Shown piece by piece: positions 53,102 to 62,448 of a stretch of 64,000 nt of DNA. The number at the start of each line of letters is the position of its first letter. Within the stretch, counting starts at the first letter, position 1. Made by a program: the position numbers and the translations under genes. Source of the stretch: Lentibacillus sediminis (GTDB lineage: Bacteria > Bacillota > Bacilli > Bacillales > Amphibacillaceae); assembly GCF_002763455.1 (NCBI RefSeq), contig NZ_NIXK01000003.1:124001-188000 (forward strand). The letters are read 5' to 3'. Under the pieces are notes generated by a model. The model was not told where the DNA came from. It worked only from the letters and a program-made list of their open reading frames with translations, and did not search any database.

Positions 53102-54127
53102 TTAGCTATCCTTTTTTTTTGCTAACTCATCGCGATCTGCTGCTTTTGGCGGTTCTTCCAGCCAGCCTTTTTTGATTAAAAGGTCTGCGCCGTCTACTGC
53201 AAATTTTGCAATTTCTGCGATTAGTCTGCTGTAATCAACGCCTATATCTTTACGGGGATTTCCCGCCAAACTTACTCCATAGTAACCTAAACTGACCCCG
53301 ATCAGTACTGTCGTCTTAAAGACCATAAGTTTGTCTGTCAGCGTGAATGCGGTTGAATCCGTCACTTCTGAGCTTATCGTTTTAGGGACGGGCAAGTCAT
53401 TTTCCTCCAGAACTGAACTAAACACCTCAATGTGCTTCTCGGCAATCTCTTTTCCTCGCAACAAATAACGAGTGACTTCCTTTGATTGTGCAGTCTGGGC
53501 ATAACCAATTAATGCAGCGAGTCCCATATTGTTTCGCTCAATATTCGAATGTAAATTAGCGATTTCGGGCGATGTTATTGGCCTGATATCACCAAACCAA
53601 CCAGCAAGAAATTGTTGTGAGTGCACAAAGTCGATGCCCTCAGGCGTCGGCAAAGAGGGTGGTTTGTTGTATAACCCTTTATTTAACATAAGCGTATTTG
53701 TCTGCTTGATCACTTCTTTGGACTCGGACAAGCATTCGCTGAAATAATCAAAAACATCTTCTCTTGTTGCAGTCTGAACGCTTGTACTGTAAGCATTCAA
53801 TCCCAATTTCCCAAACTGGTTTAACCAGGCCAGCATGAAAGAATCAGAATATAAACGAGGGGCGTCCACATTTACATCTTCTTGCAACGTAAATCCTTTA
53901 GGAATTGGATATTGCTCCCCTTTAAAGATTGTTGTTATTTTCTCGATATGTGCTTTGGATAGCTGTAATGACCAGGATAAGAGCTCTCGTATCTCTGGAT
54001 CTTCAATATGGTTCAGAAAGTAAGTAACTTCACAGATGCTGAGCGTATCATTGAGATAAGCAGTCCAAAGCTGGGCTAATTCGGATGCCGTTAGTTTGTC
54101 AGCTGAATCCAACTTCATAGATGTCAT
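53102..54127 (-). CDS. DUF3231-family protein
   Basis: 341 residues, soluble, with two similar halves each containing long helices (for example LTASELAQLWTAYLND near the start and SNIERNNMGLAALIGYAQTAQS in the second half). This is the DUF3231 repeat family, common in Bacillus. Its function is unknown; a ferritin-like helical fold is plausible. GGAGGGG precedes ATG 54127. It lies 470 bases upstream of the germination operon in the same direction, with its own terminator, so a common transcript is unlikely. Confidence 0.82.
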   Translation of the reverse strand: MTSMKLDSADKLTASELAQLWTAYLNDTLSICEVTYFLNHIEDPEIRELLSWSLQLSKAHIEKITTIFKGEQYPIPKGFTLQEDVNVDAPRLYSDSFMLAWLNQFGKLGLNAYSTSVQTATREDVFDYFSECLSESKEVIKQTNTLMLNKGLYNKPPSLPTPEGIDFVHSQQFLAGWFGDIRPITSPEIANLHSNIERNNMGLAALIGYAQTAQSKEVTRYLLRGKEIAEKHIEVFSSVLEENDLPVPKTISSEVTDSTAFTLTDKLMVFKTTVLIGVSLGYYGVSLAGNPRKDIGVDYSRLIAEIAKFAVDGADLLIKKGWLEEPPKAADRDELAKKKDS

Positions 54128-54393
54128 TGTTACCCCTCCATAAAATTTGCTTTTATATATATTGCGTAACTGTAAATGGATATATACGCAGAAAAGAAAA
54201 AGGTGGATGGAAATGGCTGTATAGGATTATGAAGGGGAGCTTACATATTCCCGTGACTTGTTCAAACAATAAAAGAAAGTGTAATCGAGGACTGACTTTA
54301 ACAACCGTCATCGTTCCTTGATGATAATCGTTAAAAAAAGAGCTGAAACGGGTTTTTCAGGTCTTCGTGATGATTAAGGAGAAAGTGACATAT

Positions 54394-54852
54394 ATGAATA
54401 AAAACAAAGCAGAAGCCCTCATGTGGGGTATCGCTCTTCCCGGAGTCGCCCAACTTTTGAATAAAAAATATTTGAAAGGAACTGTATTGATTTTTCTGGA
54501 ATTAATGATTAACGTTATGTCTAACCTAAATATGGCCATCGTGTACAGTTTTCAAGGTGATATTCCGAAATCCATTAGCGCGACCGATTACCAGTGGCTG
54601 ATGTTTTATCCGTGTGTTTATCTGTTTGCAATCTGGGATGCGTACAGGGATGCAGGTGGAGCACAAAGCCGTTTTTCATTTTTGCCCTTTGTGTTTGCGG
54701 CTTATGTCAGCACGATTGGAGTGATTTATTCTTCAACTTTTAATGTGGCTGGCGTGTATATCGGCCCTGTTTTTTTACCGATTTTATTTATCTTTATCGG
54801 ATTATTGCTTGGAAGATTGATTGAAATGATGGTAAAAGCTAGAGGCGAGTAA
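54394..54852 (+). CDS. small membrane protein, function unknown
   Basis: 152 residues with four membrane helices. The segment MWGIALPGVAQLLNKKYLKG resembles the PGxGQLYxGxxxxG turn of TM2-type proteins, and a FYPCVYLFAIWDAYRDA helix follows. I do not recognise a named family. AAGGAGAAAG at 54376-54385 places the start at ATG 54394; an in-frame ATG at 54367 has no good ribosome site. A stem-loop lies at 54965-54992. Confidence 0.6.
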   Translation: MNKNKAEALMWGIALPGVAQLLNKKYLKGTVLIFLELMINVMSNLNMAIVYSFQGDIPKSISATDYQWLMFYPCVYLFAIWDAYRDAGGAQSRFSFLPFVFAAYVSTIGVIYSSTFNVAGVYIGPVFLPILFIFIGLLLGRLIEMMVKARGE

Positions 54853-54964
54853 ATTTAGTTATTAATTGTTTTCATATAGGTTGGAAAGTGGATTTCTTGA
54901 TAGTGGTGCTTCCGCAAACGGACGGTTGTGGCATAAGGATTTGATTTTTAAACGACTTTATTTT

Positions 54965-55003
54965 TACACTGTCCACATTTGTGGACGGTGTAATGCGTTT
55001 TTT
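54965..55003 (+). terminator. hairpin after the small membrane protein gene
   Basis: TACACTGTCCAC (54965-54976) pairs with GTGGACGGTGTA (54981-54992); T6 follows after five bases. Confidence 0.55.
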
Positions 55004-55061
55004 CAGTTAAATTAAACAATTTTATTATCATTACACATTCATTTGCCAAAGAAAAACAGCC

Positions 55062-55084
55062 TCCAGAGAGGAGACTGTTTTTTT
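55062..55084. terminator. hairpin at the 3' end of the carbonic anhydrase gene
   Basis: AAAAACAGCCTC... pairs with ...GAGACTGTTTTT around a short loop, ending next to the carbonic anhydrase stop on the minus strand. Bidirectional in appearance. Confidence 0.7.
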
Positions 55085-55087
55085 CTA

Positions 55088-55642
55088 TTATTCATCTTTT
55101 GTAACGACATCCAGTTTGCCTGTATGCGGATCGATTACCATGCCGTGCACTTTCACGTACTCTGGAAGAAGGGGATGGCTGCGAATAATTGAGACACTTT
55201 GCTCAACGGAGTCTTCCACTCGGGAAAAGCCGCTGAATTCCTGTTCAAGATCAATCCCCCCGCTGTTTAAGGTCTTCAATGTATCTTGAGGGATCCCTTG
55301 GTCTTTCATCTTGTCAGCAAATGCTTCCGTCTCCATCTTGGACATGCCGCAATCATGATGGCCGATCACTGCCACTTCTTCCGCTTTTAATTCGTAGATG
55401 GCCACAAGAATGCTTTTCATCACACTGTCAAACGGATCTCTCAGGATGGCGCCGGCATTTTTCACCATTTTCACATCACCGTTTTGGATGTTTAAGGCTT
55501 TGGGCAACAGTTCGACAAGCCTGGAATCCATACAGGTGAATAAAACCATACGTTTATTCGGAATGCTGTCCGTCACGTAGTCCCGATAATTTTCTCCTTC
55601 GACAAATTGTTTGTTGTAAGCGAGCATCTCTTCCAGCTGCAT
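55088..55642 (-). CDS. beta-class carbonic anhydrase (YtiB-like)
   Basis: 184 residues from ATG 55642. The zinc ligands are Cys37, His95 and Cys98, with the Asp39/Arg41 dyad of the CMDSR motif; HHDCGM surrounds the other ligands. It interconverts CO2 and bicarbonate, which also supplies carbamoyl-phosphate synthase. ATG 55651 nine bases upstream abuts the GGGAG site directly, so the second ATG (MQLEEML) is the better start. Divergent from the zinc-ribbon gene. Confidence 0.9.
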   Translation of the reverse strand: MQLEEMLAYNKQFVEGENYRDYVTDSIPNKRMVLFTCMDSRLVELLPKALNIQNGDVKMVKNAGAILRDPFDSVMKSILVAIYELKAEEVAVIGHHDCGMSKMETEAFADKMKDQGIPQDTLKTLNSGGIDLEQEFSGFSRVEDSVEQSVSIIRSHPLLPEYVKVHGMVIDPHTGKLDVVTKDE

Positions 55643-55852
55643 ATGTATCATCTCCCTGTAGCAATTATATTATCTATCATAACATGTTTTGCTCAATTAT
55701 ATTTCTTCAGTTTTCCTGTTCATACAGCAAAAATTCCTATAACTTTTATTTTAGTAAGTCTAACGACTCATTTTTCCAAAAATTCATTGTTTGTTTGTCT
55801 GATTCTGTTATATAATGAGTTTAGAAAAAAATATGTTGTATGAGGTGAGGAG

Positions 55853-56098
55853 ATGGGAAAGGTTGTACGAAATTGTCGATTGTGCAAGGAAACCATGCCG
55901 AGCAGTCCGTTTATGCTTTGTTCGACTTGCCTGACGGAAATGGGGAAGGTGCAGAATTATCTTCGCACCCGCCCAAGAGCATCCGTCCAAGAAGTTTCCC
56001 TTTCTGCCAATGTACCTCAGGAAAAGATTGAAAAGATGATAAAGCTGTTCATGCGATATCGTACCACTTTTGATGGAAAACCGAATGCAAAAGTTTGA
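55853..56098 (+). CDS. 81-residue zinc-ribbon protein (YvyF-like)
   Basis: It carries CRLCKETMPS...LCSTCLTEM, a CxxC...CxxC pair, followed by a helical region QNYLRTRPRASVQEVSLSANVPQEKIEKMIKLF that resembles a winged-helix/MerR-type DNA-binding segment. The layout resembles the flagellar-operon protein YvyF but is shorter (YvyF is about 140). No flagellar gene is nearby, so the name is only a similarity. GAGGTGAGGAG precedes the ATG. A copy of the intergenic repeat follows. Confidence 0.65.
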   Translation: MGKVVRNCRLCKETMPSSPFMLCSTCLTEMGKVQNYLRTRPRASVQEVSLSANVPQEKIEKMIKLFMRYRTTFDGKPNAKV

Positions 56099-56147
56099 CG
56101 AAGCTTTTTGGATTTTAATCAGCGTAGTTGAGAGAAACAGTGACATA

Positions 56148-56510
56148 ACCCGGCGCTGCAGAAATACCCTTCGCACCTGCTGAGCGGCTGGTAAGAATCA
56201 TCGTGCTGCCCCATCTTTAGGGGTCTCGCCTATGCCTATCCTCCCGCAGGAGTCTCAGGGTATTTTCTCCGCTGGTGTTGTGCTTTGTTAAATTTAACAA
56301 CGGCTATCCACTCTGGAACTGGTTGATTGGAGTGAAGGGCAGCCAACTCCTGCGGGAACAAATCTTTTCGATGGGGCGAGTAACCGCAGTCCCAGCACGA
56401 GTCTACACCTAAGCAGGAAGCGGTTTTCTTCCGAGGAGGCTGAAGCCGTGCCCTAAGGTGTGCGGCTGCCCGCAACGGAAATCAACGAGCGCTCATGTGC
56501 AGCTTTGCGA
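56148..56510 (+). repeat. long intergenic repeat, diverged copy B
   Basis: From the CGGCGCTGCAGAAATACCC end to the AACGGAAATCAACGAGCGC end it has the two imperfect reverse-complement halves of the family, with many changes and an insertion in the right half compared with the copies at 45823 and 62449. The half unit at 20566 resembles this copy (TGCCCTAAGGTG shared, inverted). It accounts for most of the 557 bases before the bmr promoter; no gene is seen. Confidence 0.75.
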
Positions 56511-56593
56511 AAAAAACACCAAATGATTCTCAATGGCGGTACTATCCAATTTTCCAACCTCATTAATTTTCTCAAAAAAATAACAAAAAACTA

Positions 56594-56622
56594 TTGACTG
56601 AAAAGTTTCCTAATACTATAAT
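56594..56622 (+). promoter_or_regulatory. sigma-A promoter of the bmr leader
   Basis: TTGACT (56594-56599), 17 bases, TATAAT (56617-56622). Transcription starts about 56629, 29 bases before the leader peptide. Confidence 0.85.
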
Positions 56623-56657
56623 TGTTAAGGTATCAAAAAACGGAGGAGGTCATTACG

Positions 56658-56729
56658 ATGAAAAAATGTATTCAAGCATCAGCAGCTAACTTTATATGTG
56701 TGGCCTTTCTGCCGGATAAGAAGAAGTAA
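56658..56729 (+). CDS. 23-codon leader peptide upstream of bmrCD
   Basis: CGGAGGAGG precedes ATG 56658. The peptide MKKCIQASAANFICVAFLPDKKK is too short for independent function. In B. subtilis the homologous operon is bmrB-bmrC-bmrD, where translation of the leader BmrB (53 residues) controls transcription attenuation when antibiotics stall ribosomes. This peptide is at the same place, ahead of an attenuator, and probably has the same role. Its sequence does not resemble BmrB as far as I remember. Confidence 0.75.
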   Translation: MKKCIQASAANFICVAFLPDKKK

Positions 56730-56754
56730 TATTTTCTATTGTTCGTTCAAGGGT

Positions 56755-56843
56755 CGCAGCCGTCTGTGGCCTTTTTGTGTGATAAAGGGAATAGTGTCTC
56801 TGTACATCTTTTTGCATACGTCGCCGCAGACGTGTGCTTTTTT
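56755..56843 (+). promoter_or_regulatory. transcription attenuator: antiterminator and terminator of bmrCD
   Basis: The terminator is GCATACGTC (56814-56822) with GACGTGTGC (56829-56837), then TTTTTT. The upstream CGTCTGTGGC (56761-56770) is complementary, with one G-U, to GCCGCAGACG (56823-56832), which overlaps the terminator loop and 3' arm; the two pairings exclude each other. CGCAG (56755-56759) can pair with CTGTG (56764-56768) and free the terminator. Ribosome position on the leader would decide which forms. Confidence 0.7.
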
Positions 56844-56932
56844 ATTGCTCAAAAAAACGAACAACCGGGCAGAAAGAACCCTCGTAAACTTAGTATGAAA
56901 AATTTAAAAGTGAGAGAAAAGCAGGTGATTAT

Positions 56933-58681
56933 GTGTTTCAGATTTTTCGCAAGCTGGACTGGTTTTTTAAACATTATTGGAAACGGTATATTTTCGCGAT
57001 TATCGCACTTATAACAGCAAGCGCCATCGGGCTGATCCCGCCTAAGTTAGTGGGTTTTACGATTGACCAGATCCAGTTTGATACATTAACCATGCAATTA
57101 TTGACGGCAATTCTGGCCGGGTATCTGCTGCTTACAGTTATGCACTATGTGATCTCCTTTCTGTGGGATTACACCCTATTTGGCGGTGCAGTCATTTTGG
57201 AGCGCTGGACACGAAGCAAGCTAATGGACCATTTTTTGGAGATGGCTCCAACCTTTTTTGGCAAATACCGGACCGGGGATTTGATGGCCCGGAGCACGAA
57301 TGACTTAAAGCAAATAAATATGACGGCCGGGTTTGGCGTGCTGACACTTGTGGATTCCAGTATTTTTATGCTGATGATTGTTGCCATGATGGGATTTACC
57401 ATCAATTGGTCGCTGACATGGGCAGCGCTGATTCCGCTGCCTGTCATGGCCATAGTCATGACGAAGTACGGCTCAGCTATTCATAAGCGATTTACCAAGG
57501 CACAGGCAGCGTTTGGCGAGCTGAACAATGAGGTGCTGGAATCAATCCGTGGTGTAAGGGTGATCCGGGCATTTGTGCAGGAGAAACAGGATGCTAAACG
57601 GTTTGAGGATATGACAGAAAACGTCTATCAAAAAAATATCGCAGTAGCAAAAATTGATGCTCTGTTTGAACCAACGATGTCTATCCTCGTTGGATTGTCC
57701 TACACAATCGGCCTCGGTTATGGCGCAATCCTCGTGTTTCAAAACCAGATGACCCTTGGTGACTTGGTGACATTTAATGTTTATCTTGGGATGCTGATTT
57801 GGCCAATGTTCGCAGTGGGGGAGCTGATTAATATCCTGCAGCGGGGGAACGCTTCACTGGATCGTGTCAATGAAACATTGGATTATCCGGCAGGTGTAAG
57901 GAATACAAGGACCCCCCGGCATGTGGATCAGGTGAATAGCATTGTATTTGATGATGTATCCTTCTCCTACCCATCTGTAAAAACGGATCAGCTTCGTTCG
58001 ATTTCCCTGAACGTGAAGCGCGGGCAGACGATTGGCATTGTGGGAAAAACAGGTGCAGGAAAAACGACTTTATTTAAATTAATGCTCCGGCAGTATCCGG
58101 ACCTGCGCGGCAGCATAAAAATTTCGGGTGAGGATATCAGGGAGATCGATTTACATGAAGTCCGAAGCTGGATTGGCTATGTGCCGCAAGATCAGATCAT
58201 GTTTTCCAAAACAATTCGGGAAAATATCCAATTTGGAAAAGAAGACGCCACAGACGCAGAAATTTTCCGTGTCATGGAACTGGCGCATTTTCTGGAGGAT
58301 ATCAAACAGTTGCCAAGCGGACTCGATACACAGGTCGGTGAAACAGGAGTCACCTTGTCTGGCGGTCAAAAGCAGCGGGTGGCATTGGCCCGGGCATTTA
58401 TCAAGGATCCGGAAATTCTCATTCTCGATGATTCCATGTCCGCAGTCGATGGGAAAACGGAAGCGAATATTATTGAACATTTGCGCCAGGAACGGCAGAA
58501 CAAAACAACCTTTATCGCGGCTCATCGCATGTCCGCTGTGACCCATGCCGATCACATTATCGTTCTGGAAAGTGGAAGAATCGCTGAAGAAGGAACACAT
58601 GAAGAATTAATTCGCTTTGGCGGCTGGTATAAACAGCAATATGAACAGCAGCAGTTAGATGGCGGGGAGGTGAAGGAATAA
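56933..58681 (+). CDS. bmrC: heterodimeric ABC multidrug exporter subunit BmrC (YheI)
   Basis: 582 residues: six membrane helices (to about 300) then one nucleotide-binding domain with GKTGAGKTTL, LSGGQKQR and LILDDS. The catalytic Glu after Walker B is Asp500, as in B. subtilis BmrC, so the ATP site it completes is degenerate. BmrC and BmrD form a heterodimer that exports drugs. GTG 56933 overlaps an out-of-frame ATG; the AGGTGATT upstream is a modest ribosome site. Stop TAA overlaps the ATG of bmrD by one base. Confidence 0.92.
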   Translation: MFQIFRKLDWFFKHYWKRYIFAIIALITASAIGLIPPKLVGFTIDQIQFDTLTMQLLTAILAGYLLLTVMHYVISFLWDYTLFGGAVILERWTRSKLMDHFLEMAPTFFGKYRTGDLMARSTNDLKQINMTAGFGVLTLVDSSIFMLMIVAMMGFTINWSLTWAALIPLPVMAIVMTKYGSAIHKRFTKAQAAFGELNNEVLESIRGVRVIRAFVQEKQDAKRFEDMTENVYQKNIAVAKIDALFEPTMSILVGLSYTIGLGYGAILVFQNQMTLGDLVTFNVYLGMLIWPMFAVGELINILQRGNASLDRVNETLDYPAGVRNTRTPRHVDQVNSIVFDDVSFSYPSVKTDQLRSISLNVKRGQTIGIVGKTGAGKTTLFKLMLRQYPDLRGSIKISGEDIREIDLHEVRSWIGYVPQDQIMFSKTIRENIQFGKEDATDAEIFRVMELAHFLEDIKQLPSGLDTQVGETGVTLSGGQKQRVALARAFIKDPEILILDDSMSAVDGKTEANIIEHLRQERQNKTTFIAAHRMSAVTHADHIIVLESGRIAEEGTHEELIRFGGWYKQQYEQQQLDGGEVKE

Positions 58682-60711
58682 TGAAACATCAATCAACAGA
58701 AAAACGGCTTTTCCGCTATGCAGGACTTTATAAAAAAGGGATCCTCACAGGGATTATCTGCTTAATCATCGCGACCGCCCTGGAATTGGCCGGCCCGTTT
58801 ATTGCGATGAAAATTATCGATGATCACATTGTCGGGGTGGAAGGTGAATGGCAGCAAGTAACGGAAAATGACGACCGTTATACAGTTCGTTACGAAGACG
58901 CCTTTTATAAAAGGGGTGACCGCATCACCGCAGAGGATGAGACGGTTGGTGAGGGTGTCACCGTTCTTCAGGTGGGGATGACTTATTATTTTCTGGATGA
59001 AGCCGTTCCCATGCAAGGTGAAAGAGACGCGGAAAACGGCCAGGTCAGCATAACCGCCGGCGGGGAAACAATGACGTATAACGGGGAGCGGCTGTCCGCG
59101 TCGGAAGTTTATCCATTTTTCCAGCCGGAACAGCGGCCGATCATATTATTGCTGCTCTTGTATATGGGGCTTCTCTTGATCGCTGGTGTCTTTCAATTTT
59201 ATCAGACGTTTATTTTACAGAAGGCATCGAACCAGATTGTCAAACGGATGCGAAATGATTTGTTTCTTCATACGCAGCGGATTCCGATTGATTATTATGT
59301 TGATCAGCCCGCCGGCTCGATTGTAGCCAGAATTACCAATGATACAGAGGCAATCCGCGACTTGTATGAGCGTGTGCTTTCCATTGTTGTGACCAGTGCG
59401 GTTTATATGGCTGGAATTTTTGTCGCATTGTTTATTCTTGATGCGCAGCTGGCGGCATTCAGTCTGCTGCTAATCCCACTGATTATTGTATGGATGCGCT
59501 TCTATAAGCATTTTGGCATGAAATACAACAAAGTCGTTCGCGCCACAATCAGTGAAATCAATGGGAATATCAATGAATCGATTCAAGGGATGCCGATTAT
59601 TCAGGCATTCAGCAGGCAGAAGAAAACAAAAGCGGATTTTGACAAATTGAACGAGCGACATTTCACCTATCAGAAGAAACTGGTGAAGTTAAGCGCATTA
59701 ACTTCCTATAACCTGGTAACGGTGTTCCGCAATTTGGGGTTTGTTGCTTTTATCTGGTATTTTGGGTCTGGCTCGCTGGATCCCGCCAGTATTATTTCCA
59801 TCGGGATGCTCTATGCGTTTGTTGATTACCTGAACCGATTGTTTGAACCGGTCACCGACATTATCAACCAGCTGCCACTTATCGAGCAGGCACGTGTGGC
59901 TGGAGGGCGTGTATTCGAGCTGATGGATCACGAAGGGGAAAATGTGATCCATGACAAAGTGGATAAATACCGTGGGCATATTATTTTTGACGAGGTCTCC
60001 TTCGCCTATAAAGAGGATGAGTATGTGCTGAAAGACATTTCCTTTGAGGTGAAAGGTGGTCAGACAGCGGCTTTTGTCGGACATACCGGATCCGGAAAAA
60101 GTTCGATTATGAACCTGTTGTTTCGCTTTTATGACCCGCAGCATGGCAAAATTACAATCGACGGCAACAGCACAGAGGAATGGTCGCGCCAGCAAGTGAG
60201 AAGCCATATGGGAATTGTGCTGCAGGATCCGTTTCTATTTTCCGGTACGATCATTTCCAATGTCACGATGAATGACCCGAAAATTTCCCGGGAAATGGCC
60301 ATTCATTCATTAAAAGCCGTTGGAGCTGAACAGTTTATTGACAAACTGCCGAACGGCTATGACGAGAAAGTGACAGAGGGCGGTTCGACCTTCTCACTTG
60401 GAGAACGGCAATTGATTTCCTTTGCCAGAGCGCTTGCCTTTGATCCGGCGATTCTGATCCTTGATGAAGCAACTGCTAACATTGATACCGAAACCGAGAA
60501 AGTCATCCAGCAGGCACTGGAAGTTCTGAAAAAAGGACGCACCACCCTGGTGATTGCCCACCGGTTGTCAACGATACAGCAAGCTGATACGATTTTTGTA
60601 CTGGATCATGGTACAATTAAGGAACAGGGGAATCATGAGCAGTTGATTCTTGAAAAGGGTCTGTATTACCAAATGTATCAAATGCAACAGGGCAAAAAAA
60701 TGGCTGTCTAG
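58681..60711 (+). CDS. bmrD: heterodimeric ABC multidrug exporter subunit BmrD (YheH)
   Basis: 676 residues. Between the first two helices is an insertion (about residues 40-145) that would form an extracellular domain; this is characteristic of BmrD. The NBD has GHTGSGKSS, a signature with FSLGERQ in place of LSGGQ, and LILDEATA with Glu596 intact. So the catalytic site keeps its Glu here and loses the canonical signature, complementary to BmrC. Translation is coupled to bmrC by a one-base overlap. Confidence 0.92.
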   Translation: MKHQSTEKRLFRYAGLYKKGILTGIICLIIATALELAGPFIAMKIIDDHIVGVEGEWQQVTENDDRYTVRYEDAFYKRGDRITAEDETVGEGVTVLQVGMTYYFLDEAVPMQGERDAENGQVSITAGGETMTYNGERLSASEVYPFFQPEQRPIILLLLLYMGLLLIAGVFQFYQTFILQKASNQIVKRMRNDLFLHTQRIPIDYYVDQPAGSIVARITNDTEAIRDLYERVLSIVVTSAVYMAGIFVALFILDAQLAAFSLLLIPLIIVWMRFYKHFGMKYNKVVRATISEINGNINESIQGMPIIQAFSRQKKTKADFDKLNERHFTYQKKLVKLSALTSYNLVTVFRNLGFVAFIWYFGSGSLDPASIISIGMLYAFVDYLNRLFEPVTDIINQLPLIEQARVAGGRVFELMDHEGENVIHDKVDKYRGHIIFDEVSFAYKEDEYVLKDISFEVKGGQTAAFVGHTGSGKSSIMNLLFRFYDPQHGKITIDGNSTEEWSRQQVRSHMGIVLQDPFLFSGTIISNVTMNDPKISREMAIHSLKAVGAEQFIDKLPNGYDEKVTEGGSTFSLGERQLISFARALAFDPAILILDEATANIDTETEKVIQQALEVLKKGRTTLVIAHRLSTIQQADTIFVLDHGTIKEQGNHEQLILEKGLYYQMYQMQQGKKMAV

Positions 60712-60737
60712 CAAGACGTCAAAACCCGGGGTGGCAT

Positions 60738-61553
60738 ATGGACAAAGAAAACGATCATAAACAAGATGTGATTGATGACGATTTATATGAAGAGCTTGAT
60801 GAGGAAGAACTGTATGAGCTGGTGGAAGAAGAACGGCAGAAAGCACTGGCAAGGGCAAGGGAAGAAAAAGAGCCCAAACCGAAACGTCCATTTCCCAAGT
60901 GGGCGTTTTGGCTCATCGCGATTGTGATGGTTTTCAATGTGGCAGCACTCCTGCCGCGGACCTTCTCTATTCCGGCGATTGACTTTCTAATTACTTCTGC
61001 ACAACTGTCTACTCAAGAGGATATCCAGGCATATAAAGAGGCGGTCGTCGTCGTGGAAACCGAAGACGGAAAGGGGACAGGATTTGCTTTTCGTGAAGAT
61101 GGGACGATTCTTACCAACCATCATGTGATTGAAGGGGAAGAAACAGTTACAGTTGCCTTCCCGGAACAGGGATTGTTCCATGCGGAAGTGCAGGAAACCT
61201 ATCCGTCGATTGACCTTGCTGTACTAAAGACAGAGGCCGATACGTCGTTTCCTCATTTGGAGCTTGCGAATGAAGCAGATGCCGACGCCGAAGAACCAGT
61301 CTACTTTGTTGGGAACCCGCTAAGGTTTGACGGAATTGCCAATGAAGGGACGATTGTCGGCCCGATCCTGCTGGATGACTGGGAAGAAGAGGTACTGATG
61401 CTGGAAGCGCCAGTATATCGCGGAAACAGTGGCAGCCCGGTGATTACACCGGATGGAAAGGTGATTGGTGTCATTTTTGCTACGTTAAATCATGATGAGC
61501 ATGGACGGGTTGGTTTGTTTGTGCCGATTGATCTATTTTATGAACTCCGGTAA
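60738..61553 (+). CDS. membrane-anchored trypsin-like serine protease
   Basis: 271 residues. An acidic N-terminal cytosolic part (Glu/Asp-rich to about 50) is followed by one membrane helix (54-72) and an extracytoplasmic trypsin-like domain with His129 (TNHHV), Asp159 (SIDL) and Ser231 (GNSGSP). It lacks the PDZ domain of HtrA proteases, so it is a shorter relative with unknown target. It starts 26 bases after bmrD; co-transcription with the exporter is possible as no terminator separates them. Confidence 0.82.
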   Translation: MDKENDHKQDVIDDDLYEELDEEELYELVEEERQKALARAREEKEPKPKRPFPKWAFWLIAIVMVFNVAALLPRTFSIPAIDFLITSAQLSTQEDIQAYKEAVVVVETEDGKGTGFAFREDGTILTNHHVIEGEETVTVAFPEQGLFHAEVQETYPSIDLAVLKTEADTSFPHLELANEADADAEEPVYFVGNPLRFDGIANEGTIVGPILLDDWEEEVLMLEAPVYRGNSGSPVITPDGKVIGVIFATLNHDEHGRVGLFVPIDLFYELR

Positions 61554-61653
61554 GGGCGCCTGGCAATGTCTGTGAACTAGTTTTCGTTTAATTTTTCTTA
61601 CTTCAGGGTATTAGGATTATATAATAAGCTGAAGAGCTGAAGGAGGCAAATCC

Positions 61654-62385
61654 ATGCTGTTTTTTACATCGGATCTAAAAGAATATAATATCGATGCGAC
61701 AGATGGAGAAATGGGAAAAATTAAAGATCTTTATTTTGATGACAAGAACTGGGCAATCCGCTATGCGATTGTCGATACACGAAAATGGCTTCCGGGCCGG
61801 AAAGTGCTGCTTTCTCCGGAGACATTCGTCAATTTCAATGAGGCAGACAAAAAACTGGAAGTGGAATATGACAAAGAACACGTTCGCAACAGCCCGCCAA
61901 TTCCGGAAGACCGGCCGGTAACCAGGGAAGCGGAAACTTCGCTGATCGGTTATTACGGCTGGACCAGACACTGGATGACAGATGCCAGATGGGGCCCTGA
62001 TAATGGGCCAGTCACCTCTGCTTTCGATCAGGGTCAGGGTGGCACGATGGAGCAGCAGCTGCGTGAGGATATTCCGCCAGAAAAGTCCAGACCGGATTAT
62101 GACCTGCGCAGTGAAGAGGAAACACTTGAATTCAAAGTGCATGCCGATGACGGTAAAATCGGCATGGTTGTTGATTTTGTGTATGATGATCAAAGCAGGA
62201 ACATCCAACATATTGTTGTTCAAAGCAGTGAAGACTATGTAAACACAGAATTTTATATTTACCGGCCGGAAGAGATCGAATCCGTGGACTGGTTTGAGCA
62301 AGATATCTATGTAAAAGATTCCATCGCTTCCCTGAAGCGGAATAAGGTTTATGAGAAGAAGGAAGATATTTTAGTTGAAAGATAA
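61654..62385 (+). CDS. PRC-barrel domain protein (two copies)
   Basis: 243 residues. Two PRC-barrel-like units occur, one at about 8-80 (DATDGEMGKIKDLYFDDKNW, then RKWLPGRKVLLSPE) and one at about 165-240 (KVHADDGKIGMVVDFVYDD). The middle, with GYYGWTRHWMTDARWGPDNGP, is flexible. Such proteins are widespread in Bacillaceae, sometimes induced by stress; the function is unknown. AGGAGGCAAATCC precedes the ATG. Confidence 0.85.
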   Translation: MLFFTSDLKEYNIDATDGEMGKIKDLYFDDKNWAIRYAIVDTRKWLPGRKVLLSPETFVNFNEADKKLEVEYDKEHVRNSPPIPEDRPVTREAETSLIGYYGWTRHWMTDARWGPDNGPVTSAFDQGQGGTMEQQLREDIPPEKSRPDYDLRSEEETLEFKVHADDGKIGMVVDFVYDDQSRNIQHIVVQSSEDYVNTEFYIYRPEEIESVDWFEQDIYVKDSIASLKRNKVYEKKEDILVER

Positions 62386-62400
62386 GTGAAGACTTCTAAG

Positions 62401-62435
62401 AAAATGTCTCTATGGATGCATAGAGGCATTTTTTT
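62401..62435 (+). terminator. terminator after the PRC-barrel gene
   Basis: AAAATGTCTCTATG (62401-62414) pairs with CATAGAGGCATTTT (62419-62432), followed by TTT. Confidence 0.9.
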
Positions 62436-62448
62436 GTTGCCGCAAGAA

